A program made the translations under genes and the position numbers. Source: Ceratodon purpureus (Eukaryota; Streptophyta; Bryopsida; Pseudoditrichales; Ditrichaceae). From it: a stretch of DNA of 64,000 bases. The number at the start of each line of letters is the position of its first letter. The first letter of the stretch is position 1. The stretch is from positions 46,429,611 through 46,493,610 of the forward strand of contig CM026426.1 of NCBI GenBank assembly GCA_014871385.1, in the 5' to 3' direction. Shown here piece after piece: positions 11,275 through 23,105 of the stretch. A model generated the notes under the pieces. The model did no database searches. It was given only the letters and a program-made list of their open reading frames with translations, and had not been told where the DNA came from.

Positions 11275-14130
11275 CTAATTCAAAGGCCATACACGATGAC
11301 AACAACACAACATCTACAACAAGCTGAATGGTTCTAAAATACTATACTAAATAGAATTACCTTCTGTTGCGTACTACTATCTGCACTCCCCTTCCGCAAC
11401 TTTAGAAGTTAACAAATGTATTGAAGCCCTAAAGTTCCGGCTGATCAAAATCTGCAGCCCACCTAAAATAAGTTTGAGGTATATATTGGACTCAGTCTAT
11501 CACTTACACATCTAGAGCACAACACATAGTGCTGTTAATACGACTGAAGTCCTATCCATCAGCAACCAACAAGAGAATTCCAACAAAAGGAAAAAAAACA
11601 AGAATGGAAACAACCCTGACCTGATTGGAAGGATTACTGCGTCCTAGAGGTTTTTGAGAAGTTCCAAACAGTCCTGAAATATGAAATGGTAATTAATCGG
11701 TATTAAGTGCTCATTGATCAAACCACACAAGAGAACACAAATACGAATTATACCTTTAAAATTAGTAACAGCGGCAACGATGACAGTTAGCAACAGTGGC
11801 AACGATGACAACAAGATTTGAGGCACTTCAACATCTACAGCAAGCTCAATGGTTCTAAATTACTATACTGAATAGAATATCTTTGACAATTCTAGCATTC
11901 CCAAAACGAATTCAACATCTCAAAAGTTAAAACACATCGTATATGCACCATTACCAATTACTCACTACACCACCGAAACTACAAAAAAAAAAAAAAAGTG
12001 CCAATATAACAAACTGATCTCCATTCAATCACATACTCATCCCAATCTCTCTCATATCCATGCAACATGCCAAGAAGGCTATCAAATCCCAACTCATACC
12101 TCTAACAAGAAAAAAAATCAAAACTGGTCTCAATGGTTCTTTAAGCAATCTAAAGTAAAAGTTTCCAAAAACCAGCAATGATTAGCTGCAGCATAGCGAC
12201 AAAAAGGACAAGACGAAAATGGAGATAGCAATACCTGCAATAAGAAAAGGAAAAAAAGTTGCAGCCGAAACTATTGGCCTCCAAATCCCGCCCACAGAAA
12301 CAGGAGACGCACCAATCTATGGCTTCAAAGTTCACTGGCCCTTCTGATGCAAACAAGCAGTCGGTAGGTGCGACATGGAAATGAAAAAAGTCAATGTCCC
12401 TTGCGTTTGCTGGCAACACCTCATACATGGTCCAACACAGTGGCAACGATCTTTGTTGGGTGCGGCATTAGCAACAGTGGCAACGATGACAACAAGACTC
12501 AAGGCACTTCAATATCTACACTATCGCTCAATGGTTATAAAATAGTATACTCACTATACCACCAAAAGGACAAGACAAAAATGGAGATAGCAACACCTGC
12601 AACATACAAATCCAGCCCATAAAAACAGTCCAAAACACTAGTCTTTGGCTTCAAAGTTCACTGTCCGCTTTCATATCTAAAATTAGTAACAATGGCAACG
12701 ATGACAGTTAGCAACAGTGGCAACCATGACAACCACAAAACCAACAAACAATCTCAATGAGTACTTTAGAATCTTCAAAAAACTCACCAAATCAGTTGAA
12801 CCAAGCTCAACCACCCCATTCATTCATGGCACACATAAGATAGTCTGCCACATCAAAAAATAAAATCAGCTGTATTCTCGTCAATGAGATATTAGACCCC
12901 TTTCGTAGCAAAAGAGTTCCAAGGACTCATGAAACCAATGCTCTGAATTCCATACCCAGCAGAGCAATCACAACCACTTCATAGTGTATATCTGAAAGTT
13001 ACCATACCTGAATTCCTGCCATCTGTTATTGAAAGGAAACAAACAACTACAGACTTTAGAATCTTCAAAGGGCTTAAGTCCTGTAATGAAATAAACTGCA
13101 ATCAAAAAACCATCTCCAGTTCATTGAATTTCTTACAGAGCAATCGTCTGAATCGTAAACTGCAAACGCTTGCATGCATCACTAAACTAAATCAGCATGT
13201 AAACAAACTATCAAAGACACGAACTGCACAATTAAAAGGCAAAATCGTAGTGGAAGTTGCCTAAGTTGGAAACACGCACATCTTTCAAGACAGCTAACTA
13301 TACTAACACCTTCAAAGACTGAGGCAATGTATAAAGACATGCGATCCAAAAAGAAGACTCTGTATCTACTTTCAACAGCTGCAAGTTGACACTGTGCACA
13401 CGATTTAGATGAAAGACAATATAGCGCTCCATACCCACCTTCGCTAAAGTTAGCTCGTGTGCAACCCATCATCAACCAACAAGAGAATTCCAACAAAAGG
13501 AAAAAAACAAGCATGGTAACAACGCTGACCTGGTTGGAAGGATTACTACGTAGGAGGTTGTTGAGAAGTTCCAAACAGTCCTGAAATATTAAACGGTAAT
13601 TAATCTCTATTAAGTGCTCAATGATCAAACCACACAAGCCTAACACAAATACTAACTATACCTTTAAAATTAGCAACAGTTCCAACGATGACAGTCCGCA
13701 ACAGTGGCAACGATGACAACAAGATTCGAGGCACTTCAACATCTACAGCAAGCTCAATGGTTCTAAAATACTATAGTGAATAGAATATCTTTTGCAAGTT
13801 CTAGCATTCCCAAAACGAAATTGGACATCTCAAAACACATCGTACAAGCACCATTACAAAGTACTCACTACACCACCAAAACTGCAGAAAACAGAATTGC
13901 CAATATAATAGACTGATCTCCATTCAATCACATACTCAAGCCAATCTCTCTCCTATTCATGCATACGACAATGCAGCCGCAACGATGCTTGTTGGGTGCG
14001 GCAGAGATTGTAGACGTTGTTTGAAACCCCAAAACTTGCAATGCGATCTCTGGTGTCGCAGAGTCTGGAGGGGTTGGGAGGAATTCATTAGCTGCTGCTC
14101 TTGATGCCAACAGCTTGATTTCACTCATTC
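11275..14130. repeat. Upstream region of gene B with about 1.9 kb direct duplication
   Basis: The segment 11568-12070 recurs at 13473-13970 with many substitutions, sharing GAGAAGTTCCAAACAGTCCT, GGCACTTCAACATCTACAGC and CTCAATGGTTCTAAA. Words of the type CAACAGTGGCAACGATGACA recur at about 11770-11815, 12470-12495, 12690-12735 and 13675-13715. Two minus-strand coding-like pieces (about 12240-12446 and 13985-14128) share an AAPNK-like peptide and could be duplicated exons of an unidentified gene or 5' exons of gene B. No complete gene is supported. Confidence 0.55.
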
Positions 14131-16436
14131 AAGCCGCCATTGTCATGAGCTGAACTCCTCAAGCTGTCTCGCTTCACTCAATTGCACTGTCATCACTGTG
14201 CCAACTAGATGATATTTTTTGGATGAGACTTTAATTTTCATTTGATGCTTTTCGTTCTTTTCTTTCTTTGCGACATTCTTAAATACAAATATTGTTTTAC
14301 TATGTTTTCAGTTTTTTATGGAATTTCCGTTGTTCGTAGAGATCATTCAATAATTTATTTTTATTTTTTGGGTTTTTCTAAATATCTATTGCTTCATTTC
14401 ATTCTTTTAATTGAGTCTATTGTTTTTTAATATGATCTAGTGATTAATTTTTAAAATGCTCTACATGCTTTTGGTTCTTTTTCTTTTTGTGTGACATTCT
14501 TAAATTTCATTTTCTCGTCTTCATCTTTTTATGTATTTTTTGTTATTCTTTTCAATCATTCAGTGATTGTTTTTTATTTCTTTTATAGTTTTAAATATTA
14601 TTTTTTACATTCCATACTTTTATCTAATTTACATATTTTTTAAAAGGATCTAGTGATTACTTGTTTAAGTAGCTTTTGGCATCTTTGAATATCATTGATG
14701 CAATTCATGCTTTTCATTTTCAAATATCATTTGATGCTTTTTAAATCTATCTATGTCAACTTCTCAATTCCAATTTTATATTTCCAATGCTTCAATAATC
14801 TAACATTTGGGTCGCAATGGATCTTCGTGAAGTAGTGTCTTTTTGATTTTGTTAATTTTCTATCTTGCGCATTTGTCTCAACTTCTCAATCCCAATTTTA
14901 CATTTCTTTTTAAGCTTTTTAAAGTTTTAATCGTTTGACCATAGACATTTGTGACATCATTTTCCAGATGTGGATTACTTGAAGCGATAAAATGCTTCTT
15001 CATTTGCGCCGAATCACTAGTAGATGTGTTCATCACATTACACATAACTCTCACTCTAATGCTGTCGATCATATTACACTTAACACCTCTCTCACCATTG
15101 AAGTTTTTGTAGAGCCGGCAGTTCTTGTTGTGGAATGGGCATGGAGATGTAAGAATTCTTGACTAAATCATCATGTTATCTTGTCAACACTCTCACTTTT
15201 GATGTTTATTGATTGATTTGCAACTCCCTGTTTATTTTACAGGGCTCCATGCAAGAGGACACGGACACAGGTTCTTAAACCATGTTGTGTTTATTTAGCT
15301 TCACTTCTTAATCCTCACTTCTTAAACTAATACACCAAGTATTGCAAAAAATCAAAACACTAATTAATGCAAAAATTCTTGCGTAAATCTAAGCACAAGT
15401 TGATACATAAGTTATTGCAAAAAATTTTGCATACATTTCTAATCAACTTGATACATAAATTAATGCACTAACTAGTGTATAAATTAATGCACTAGTTAGT
15501 GCATAAATTAATGCACAATTTAATCATAAATTATTGCATATTTTGTGCAAAAATTAATGCTCAACTCAATGAAACGATTTTTTGCACCATTTAAAGCAAA
15601 AATTATTGCTCAATTAAGTGCAAAAATTTATGCAACCTTTAGTGCACAAATTAATGCAACCTTTAGTGCATAAATAAATGCAACATTTAGTGCATAAATT
15701 AATGCACTAGTTAGTGCATAAATTAATGCACAATTTAATCATAAATTATTGCATATTTTGTGCAAAAATTAATGCTCAACTCAATGAAACGATTTTTTGC
15801 ACCATTTAAAGCAAAAATTATTGATCAATTAAGTGCAAAAATTTATGCAACCTTTAGTGCACAAATTAATGCAACCTTTAGTGCATAAATAAATGCAACA
15901 AGTTAGTGCAAATCTCTAATAATTTTGCACTTCTATAATTTAAAACAATTTCTATTTTAAATTGTTTACCATTTCATTCTTTTAATTTTTGGCAACAACT
16001 AGTTAACTTAAAATTGACGAGTAGATCTTTCAATATCATAGCTATGTAGATTGTATTTCTATGTTAATAAAAAATGTAGTCAAGTTATCATTAATATTTG
16101 ACAATCAATTTTCAAAATCGTTTAATTAAAATTTTGTAATGAATAGAATGTAAACAAAATTCTTTTGAAGGTTGATTAGAAAGTAAGACTTATTCATTAG
16201 GATATTTTGACTTTGCAAAAGCAACTTGACATAGTTGTGACATTATCTTTAAAAATCCTTATACAAATCGTAGCCATTTGATATAAGAATTTAAAGAACT
16301 TAGAATTTTCATTTGACTGACGAAAACATTTAAATCTACTATTGATAATTAAATGGCTAGAAATCAAGGCGGTGGCAACAAAAGCAAACTGATTTGAAGG
16401 TGGTGGCAACAATGAATGCCTCAGATCCAAAACTTA
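14131..16436. other. AT-rich stretch without a gene
   Basis: It is dominated by T-rich and A-rich runs. Short open frames, such as 14242-14430, are low-complexity hydrophobic sequence and not credible. At about 16365-16410 one copy of the AAGGCGGTGGCAACAA motif appears just before module 2. Confidence 0.5.
15480..15905 (+). repeat. 215-bp tandem duplication built of TAATGCA/TAGTGCA words
   Basis: The unit beginning ATGCACTAGTTAGTGCATAA at 15487 recurs at 15702, a period of 215 bp, almost unchanged. Each unit is itself built of degenerate pieces of about 21 bp such as TTAGTGCATAAATTAATGCA. The surrounding 15330-15480 holds more diverged copies. Confidence 0.85.
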
Positions 16437-16536
16437 GAGTACTGTTGGGAACTCCGATAAGTTTAGCGATTCCTAATTAAAACTAATTACTGTATGAAAA
16501 CGGAAAAAGTAAAAAGAATAAAAAAAGGAAAAATTT

Positions 16537-16668
16537 GCGCCATCAACTGCGCATCGGAAAGCGTGGTGGGGTGGGTGTCGGAGGGTGGATTCGAACCCGG
16601 CACTAGCACCCTGGGGTTGCCACGACAGTTCAAACCCGAAGCCTTGGATCACCAAGCCACCAAGGCTT
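16537..16668 (-). mobile_element. tRNA-like SINE copy 2
   Basis: Same unit as 8034-8165, with the B-box match GGTTCGAATCC intact on the minus strand. It is the first of three tandem copies. Confidence 0.65.
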
Positions 16669-16760
16669 TGACTGAAGATGTAAACGTTCTCAACAAACTT
16701 ATACCAAAATCGAGTCAGTAAAAATACAGAAAAAAAATAAAAAATAAAAAATAAAAAATT

Positions 16761-16892
16761 GCACCATCAACTGCGCATTGGGAAGCGTGGTGGGGTGGGT
16801 GTCGGAGGGTGGATTCGAACCCGGCACTAGCACCCTGGGGTTGCCACGACAGTTCAAGCCCGAAGCCTTGGATCACCAAGCCACCAAGGCTT
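16761..16892 (-). mobile_element. tRNA-like SINE copy 3
   Basis: It starts exactly 224 bp after copy 2. The linker between copies, including GTAAACGTTCTCAACAAACT and an A-rich run, is repeated too, so this arose by tandem duplication rather than independent insertion. Confidence 0.65.
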
Positions 16893-16984
16893 TGACTGAA
16901 GATGTAAACGTTCTCAACAAACTTATACCAAAATCGAGTCAGTAAAAATACAGAAAAAAAATAAAAAATAAAAAATAAAAAATT

Positions 16985-17117
16985 GCACCATCAACTGCGC
17001 ATTGGGAAGCGTGGTGGGGTGGGTGTCGGAGGGTGGATTCGAACCCGGCACTAGCATCCTGGGGTTGCCACGACAGTTCAAACCCGAAGCCTCGGATCAC
17101 CAAGCCACCAAGGCATT
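16985..17117 (-). mobile_element. tRNA-like SINE copy 4
   Basis: It starts 224 bp after copy 3. Its 5' flank (ATTCATCGATGATTC and ATATCCAAACTGAGTCGATA) matches the flank of copy 1 at 8166-8215, unlike copies 2 and 3. Confidence 0.65.
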
Positions 17118-17644
17118 CATCGATGATTCAGAATTTGTGATTATACTTATATCCAAACTGAGTCGATAAAAATACAGAAAAAATTTAAAAAATTAAAAAA
17201 ATTCAAATTTGTTGCCACCGCCTGCCTTCAGTAAATTGTTTTGCCCCTTGACATTTCACTATATCTAAGAGTCCCTGGACAGTTCAACTTCCCGGAGTTC
17301 CCAACAGTACTAATTCTGAAATATCTTCTAAAAGATCTCAATGCCAAAATTCACCAAAAGTATAACAATATAAGCACATCCAAAGGGATCAAGGTCTAAG
17401 CTTTAGACTCCAATGTGAAACCTCAAGAGTCGTATAACCACTTGTACTTGGAATTTGGTAGTTTAGCAATTACTAAATGAGAAAAGTACTGATTTCCCTG
17501 ATTGATTAATGTTGCTTGATTAATTTTAAGTTCTAAAAAGTAAAAAGTCCCAGCTTTAGGGGTTGGGCGTCCACGAATTAGGTCAAGGGTTTAGCAGAGG
17601 GTTGTGGCCGTGATTATTAAATAAATATAGGGTTTTACCACAGC

Positions 17645-17760
17645 GTTGAGTTCGGGCCGTGTGTGTTGCTACCAAAGGGTTGTGGCGGTGTGTGTTGCTA
17701 CCAGAGTAATGTGGCCGTGCGTGTTGCTACCAGAGGCTTTTGGCCGTGTGTGTTGCTTTA
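17645..17760 (+). repeat. Short minisatellite, about 33-bp unit
   Basis: About four imperfect units contain GTGTGTGTTGCTACCA followed by a GAGGGTTGTGGC-like spacer. It lies in the 5' region of gene C. Confidence 0.7.
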
Positions 17761-17930
17761 TTTAGCATAGTACTTTAGAACCAGGTTTGCGAAGGGCGAA
17801 TTCCGTGAGGTGCGCGAGCTTGTTTCTGTGCTTTCAGTAATGCTGTGGTTGCAGAATGTCAAACCTATTTGTGCATGGCTCGTGAATTGATTTCGGCATG
17901 TTGTTTTCTTGCTCTGTGTTTAACTAGGGA

Positions 17931-18722
17931 AACACCCTTCCCATGAACTCACAAATCTGATATGGGCCACATTGCATTTGATTGAGTCTTGACTGATAAT
18001 GTTGTTGTTGTTGTGATGTAAAGGTCTTGGGCGGCCGAGGGGAGTTCAAATTGGAGCAGCCGGGTCTTACGGTTTCAAGGAAACTGCTAGGTATGTTTAG
18101 AAATCTATTACCTTTGTTGCCACCGCCTGCCTTCAGTACTATTGTGGTTGCAGTATGTGAAACCTATTTGTGCATGGCTCGTGAATTGATTTCTGCATGT
18201 TGTTTTCTTGCAATGTGTTTAACTAGAGATAATAGTTTACTGATCCGACGCAATGTCTAGTTTAGTTAGAAAATATTTCTTAGTTAGAAACAAGAGGGAA
18301 TGATAATCCAGCCAGTTCTAGGTGGAAACACCCTTCCAATGAACTCACAAATCTGATATGGGCCACATTGCATTTGATTGAGTCTTGACTGATAATGTTG
18401 TTGTTGTTGTGATGTAAAGGTCTTGGGCGGCCGAGGGGAGTTCGAATTGGAGCAGCCGGGTCTTACGGTTTCAAGGAAACTGCTAGGTATGTTTAGAAAT
18501 CTATTACCTTTGTTGCCACGGCCTGCCTTCAGTACTATTGTGGTTGCAGTATGTGAAACCTATTTGTGCATGGCTCGTGAATTGATTTCTGCATGTTGTT
18601 TTCTTGCAATGTGTTTAACTAGAGATAATAGTTTACTGATCCGACGCAATGTCTAGTTTAGTTAGAAAATATTTTTTTAGGATCAAGAGGGAATGGCAAT
18701 TCGATGATAAACCTATTTGTGC
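17931..18722 (+). repeat. 396-bp tandem repeat upstream of gene C
   Basis: Two near-identical units start at about 17931 and 18327, for example TCTTGGGCGGCCGAGGGGAG at 18027 less a few bases and again 396 bp later. A partial third copy (CTATTTGTGCATGGCTCGTG) lies at about 17863. The second unit runs directly into the ATG of gene C, so it is probably promoter or 5' UTR sequence. Open frames in it are by-products of the repeat. Confidence 0.85.
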
Positions 18723-20939
18723 AGCAGAATGTCAAACCTATTTGTGCAGCGGCGATCCAAATCTTTGGTGAAAGGGAAAGCTGTGGCACAAGAGGAGGAG
18801 CTCCGGCGCGATTCCGTGAAGGGGAAAGGGAAAGTCGTGGCACAAGATCTGCCGAAGGTCAAGACGGAACCAGGGCCGGAAGGGATCACCAGCTATGAGT
18901 GGGAGACTCCCTTCAATCTGGATGGGATTCCACAAAAGCTATGTGAGCGCCTCCAGACTAAGGCTCCGTTGCTGCTGGGGAGGGACGACGCCAGGTACCC
19001 ACCTACCTTTTTCGTGGAGGCGTTCGGGCTCAGCAATGAAGGACCCATGCCCAACAAGGTCACCGAAGCTATGGTGCCTCGCTCTTGGTACAATCAGATA
19101 TGGCCTCCTGGTGATGGTGCCAACAAAAATCGACACTACTTCAGAGACTGCTGTGATGAAGTAGCCTTGAAGAAGTACAACCAATGCTACATGGAGGTGT
19201 ATGGGGAAGCTCCGGACAACAAGGCCTTCAGTCAATCATTCTTGCGGGCTTGCATTTACCATTTCAAGGAGGGGCACCCAGTCAATTGGGCTGGGGCAGC
19301 GGCTCAGATTCTGGAGGAACGTTTCCAACATGCAAACCTAAATCCTCCGAAGCTGCGACCCCCAGCTCTCTGTTACCAGGTTGAGCGAATTCTCAAGGAG
19401 GTGGCACAGTTCTTGAAGGATGGAGGATGCGATACTTGGGGTGATGGAGTTGGGGCCGCTTCTGTTGGCAACGTCAAGGAACCGCACCAAGAAGGAAGTA
19501 CTGGTGGCGACACGAAAGGCTGTGCTACCACTAAGCTCGAAGAATTGCTCGAGGAGGTGGTGCGTAAGACGGCCGAGCTTCAAGCTGCAGAGAAAGAGCT
19601 GGAGACGAAGCAGCAATCCCTGTTGCAGATGGATGAGAGGATTTGCCACTTTGAGGCCGAGGATGAGCGCCTCCAACAGCATGCAATGCTCTTGCGGAAG
19701 AAGAGTAAGGAGCTACAGCGGGCCGGGGATGTAGAGGAGAAGATTCTGAATGATAGGGAGATCCGCAAGGTTGGGGGGGAGATTCAAGCAAACATCTTGG
19801 AGTGGGATGCGGCTGACCTCGCCAGGACTTCAGCAAAGGAAGATGTGGATGTGGCTGCAATGAAGTACAAGAAGGCCGAGGAGGAAATCGCAGACCTCCA
19901 GGAGAAGTGCAAAGCCGAAAAACTTGCTCAAGCCTCCATCAAGCCAAAGGCGCCTGATGGAAACAACGGAGGAGAGGCGGGTGGAGACCCTGTTCTTCAC
20001 CTGGACAAACCTTGTCCTCGGTGCCACCTCAAGTTTGTTGCAAACACCGTCTTCCCTTTTTCTTGTGGTTGTTTGTTCCACCCTTGGTGTCTGTGGGCAG
20101 AGCTTCTTGCAGGAGGTCGTATGTGTCCTCTGTGCAAACAAGAAGGTGACCCTCGCTGGATGGCAGCATGGGGGTTTGATGTGTCGGCACCAAAGCCAGA
20201 AGCCTGCGAAGACACCTCTGCCAACATGTCCTCTACACCAAAGCCAGAAGTCGGCGAAGACACCACTATCAACGTGACCTCTACTCCAGTTGTGGACCCG
20301 TATGCATATGAATCTGACGAAGACGCTGACATGCCTCTCTCAAGGAAGAGACCAGGGTCTGGTTCATTCGAGTGTGAACTGCCTCTAAAGATGGCGAAAT
20401 TGGATTCAGAGCCCACCTATGTGCCTGGTGAGGGTGAATCGTCTCAGGCTGGAGCGACAAAGAACTCAGAGCCCTCACGTGAGCTTGGTAAGGCTCAACA
20501 CAGAATCTCCACTCCTTTATCTTGTCCTACAGAATACATTTCGGATTTTCCTTGTTTTCTGCCCCCCCTAAAACTGCCCGAAGAGCTTCCTTGTTTTGAG
20601 ACACTACAGCTAAAACCTTCTAACAAGAAAACGCAAATTTCTTTTAAAAAGATAGAAGCGGTTGCTAAGGCTGTGGCGTACTTATTTCTTCACAGTACGT
20701 TCCTCGTCACACTTTTTAGTTTCCACCATAGTTATTTGTAGCCAGTTAGTTGTAGAGCTCTTTGTTTGCAAGGCTTGTAACTATAATAACCGTTATTGTT
20801 GTTGGAAACTCACTTACCACAGGTTGTTGCTAATGTCAGGAATTGGTCTGGTCTGTTTCCAACAGCAAATGAGCAGGTAGCCGAGGGGGAGGAGGAACAT
20901 GGCAAATCAATGGGTGAGGAGGTAGAGAGGCAGTCGTAG
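18717..20939 (+). CDS. Gene C: N-terminal domain, coiled coil and RING-like finger protein
   Basis: This is the best-preserved member of the A/B/C family. The ATG is at 18717. Exon 1 runs to 20694 (donor ACA|GTACGT) and exon 2 is 20866-20939 (after TTCCAACAG, ending TAG). The join is phase 1, as in gene A, and gives 683 residues. Residues about 63-230 form the conserved N-terminal domain (LDGIP, APLLLGR, WPPGDGANK, APDNKAFSQSFLRAC, VNWAGAA). About 270-400 is coiled coil. About 433-473 is the RING-like finger: C-P-R-C, CGCLFHPWC, C-P-L-C. The C-terminal 200 residues are acidic and Ser/Pro/Thr-rich, with a duplicated PKPE-x-x-EDT peptide. The N-terminus is basic with a VKTEPGPEG stretch that resembles a SUMO-acceptor site (psi-K-x-E). 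A nuclear regulatory or ubiquitin/SUMO-linked role is inferred, not shown. The 396-bp tandem lies immediately upstream. Confidence 0.72.
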
Positions 20940-21635
20940 CCGATGGAGGTTGATGTTACCGTGGCCAAACCTATCACTGTAGGACTCCCCCGCAGACTAT
21001 CTATTCCAAGTTAAATAGTCACGGATGTCCCCATGGGAACTGACCGAGCACAGGGTCTTCGCGCGGAGTCTCCAGTTCCCGTATCTTCAGGCTCAGAGTA
21101 GTCTCCTCAACGTGGACAGTAGAATGAAGCCAGGGACTCTAGAAATGAAGCACCAAACAATCATTTTTCTTTATGTAACTGTCTACACCTATTGTATGCT
21201 AGGACAGTCTACCAGTGTTTCAGTAGTTTTGTGTTTGGTACACTTGCTATGATCTTGGCCCTCGGGTGTTTCTTTACCTCTGACTGATGTAGGGTTTTCA
21301 GAGACTCTTCAGTATTTTAGCACCATTCTCGGATTTGGTACATATCATGGTCACATTTTACTTTGAACGTAGATGTCTTGCTTGAACTTCATGTTGGTTT
21401 CTGAAGCAATCTTGCAATTGAAAAAGCAAGCACGGTTTGAATTCACCTCCTGATCATTCTTTTCAATCATCGGCTTTATCACCTAGTTGTCATTTTTGTT
21501 TCGAAGTGCTCATACTGTTGAGAATTCAATAGTTCTTCATGTTATCTTGAATTTGAAATTACTATGTGTAGAATTTTGGAGGTTTAATCTAAACGTGGAT
21601 GAATTGTAATAATGGACTTATGAGAAAGTATATAT

Positions 21636-22374
21636 GGGGGGAAGCACAATAAAGTGAACCAAAAAAGTGCTTATCTTTTCACCAATTTCAGCCCCTTCTG
21701 TAAACACTAGAGAAAGTGGGATCTATGTTATGTCGATGCAAGATCAAGTTTGGGATACGAAAAGTAGACTTGATCTTCTTCAACTTCCCAAAGTTGCGGG
21801 AGAAGACATTGAGTTTACAACAGAAAACGGAGACGTCGAACTCGGGCAAAGTGAATGGCGTCATTTGGAAAAGTGAACAAAACGGTTTAGGGTTTTGTCC
21901 GAAATCACTTTTAATTTTGCGGGGCCCTCCGTATGTTTAAGAGGTATTCTAAAATAGTCAATTCATATACTCATTGATTGATTTAGGGTTCCAAAAGTAT
22001 CGCAAGGATGCTTTTTAAGAGGGTCTTTTCTGCGATACTTTTTGTCACTTTTTTTTCACCGAACATTGTTTTCTAAATTGAAAAAAACATCATCTAAAGA
22101 CAACAGAGGGCCCCAAATGAAGAAATCAAGACTTTGGAAAAGTTCATTTTCATGATTTAGAACTAGTGGTCAAATATAGTTTCAATTCAAGATGTTCTTT
22201 TTATAAAGGTGTGTGTAAGATACCTTATGACACCTTAGAAAGTGACCAAAATGCTCAAAAACTACACCAAAATCCTCAAAATCAGCTTTGAGCCTTCAAA
22301 AACAGCACACTTCATATTCACTTGTTAGTGGTCACATTTTGCACTTTGTGGTCCACTTTATTGTGCTCTCCCCC
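21636..22374. mobile_element. 739-bp non-autonomous TIR element with empty-site evidence
   Basis: Terminal inverted repeats of 25 bp (21636-21660 and 22350-22374, 22 of 25 matching; core AGCACAATAAAGTG) bound this insertion. The partner repeat arm has the uninterrupted site around 8733, where GTATATATTGAAT reads straight through; here ATAT is duplicated on both sides (21632-21635 and 22375-22378). No transposase is encoded. G-rich ends with a 4-bp AT-rich duplication do not clearly identify the superfamily. Confidence 0.8.
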
Positions 22375-22973
22375 ATATTGAATACAGTTTTGATAAATCG
22401 TAGAGGATGTTGATGCAGAATTTATGTACATTAGCATGCTAAGGCACAAAATAAATGTTTGAAACTATTTGAAGAAAATTAGAAATCTGGGACTTTTTAC
22501 TTTCTAAACCCCTAAAGCTGGGACTTTTTACTTTCTAGAACTTAAAATTTGCCAATAATAAGTAAAAGTGGAAAAGTAAAAGTAAAAGTTTATTTGCAAA
22601 TCAAATTCCAGGTATGAGTGGAAATTGGCCTCTTGAGGATTTACATTGGAGTCTAAAGCTAATGCACAATTACTAATTAATCAAGCAACATTTTACTTGG
22701 AATTAATCATTAATCAAGAAACATTATACTTTTGGTGAATTTTGGCATTGAGATCTTTTAGAAAGATATTTCAGAATTAGTACTGTTGGGAACTCTGGGA
22801 AGTTGAACTGTCCAGGGACTCTTAGATATAGTGAAATGTCAAGGGGCAAAACAATTTACTGAAGGCAGGCGGTGGCAACAAATTTGAATTTTTTTAATTT
22901 TTTTAATTTTTTCTGTATTTTTATCGACTCAGTTTGGATATAAGTACAATCACAAAGTTTGAATGATCGATGA

Positions 22974-23105
22974 AAGCCTTGGTGGCTTGGTGATCCGAGG
23001 CTTCGGGTTCAAACTGTCGTGGCAACCCCAGGGTGCTAGTGCCGGGTTCGAATCCACCCTCCGACACCCACCCCACCACGCTTTCCGATGCGCAGTTGAC
23101 GGTGC
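22974..23105 (+). mobile_element. tRNA-like SINE copy 5
   Basis: The only plus-strand copy. It has an A-box-like GTGGCTTGGTGATCC at 22983-22997, a perfect B-box GGTTCGAATCC at 23045-23055 and a T-rich 3' tail. A to B spacing is about 60 nt, long for a tRNA but seen in SINE heads derived from tRNAs with long variable arms. Confidence 0.7.

Larger units (their letters stand above)
16443..17306. mobile_element. Inverted-repeat module 2 (contains SINE triplet)
   Basis: It starts TGTTGGGAACTCCGATAAG and ends CTTCCCGGAGTTCCCAACA, with GTAC just outside both ends (16439-16442 and 17307-17310). The left end is diverged beyond about 20 bp. It contains three SINE copies in a 224-bp tandem. It has no transposase ORF. 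Confidence 0.5.

Noticed and set aside
18027..18656. Two near-identical 77-codon genes
   Set aside because: They are the same frame in two units of the 396-bp tandem, with no domain and a position directly upstream of gene C.
22974..23105. tRNA gene
   Set aside because: A perfect B-box is present but no acceptor stem, anticodon arm or cloverleaf could be drawn, and five similar copies exist; a SINE head fits better.
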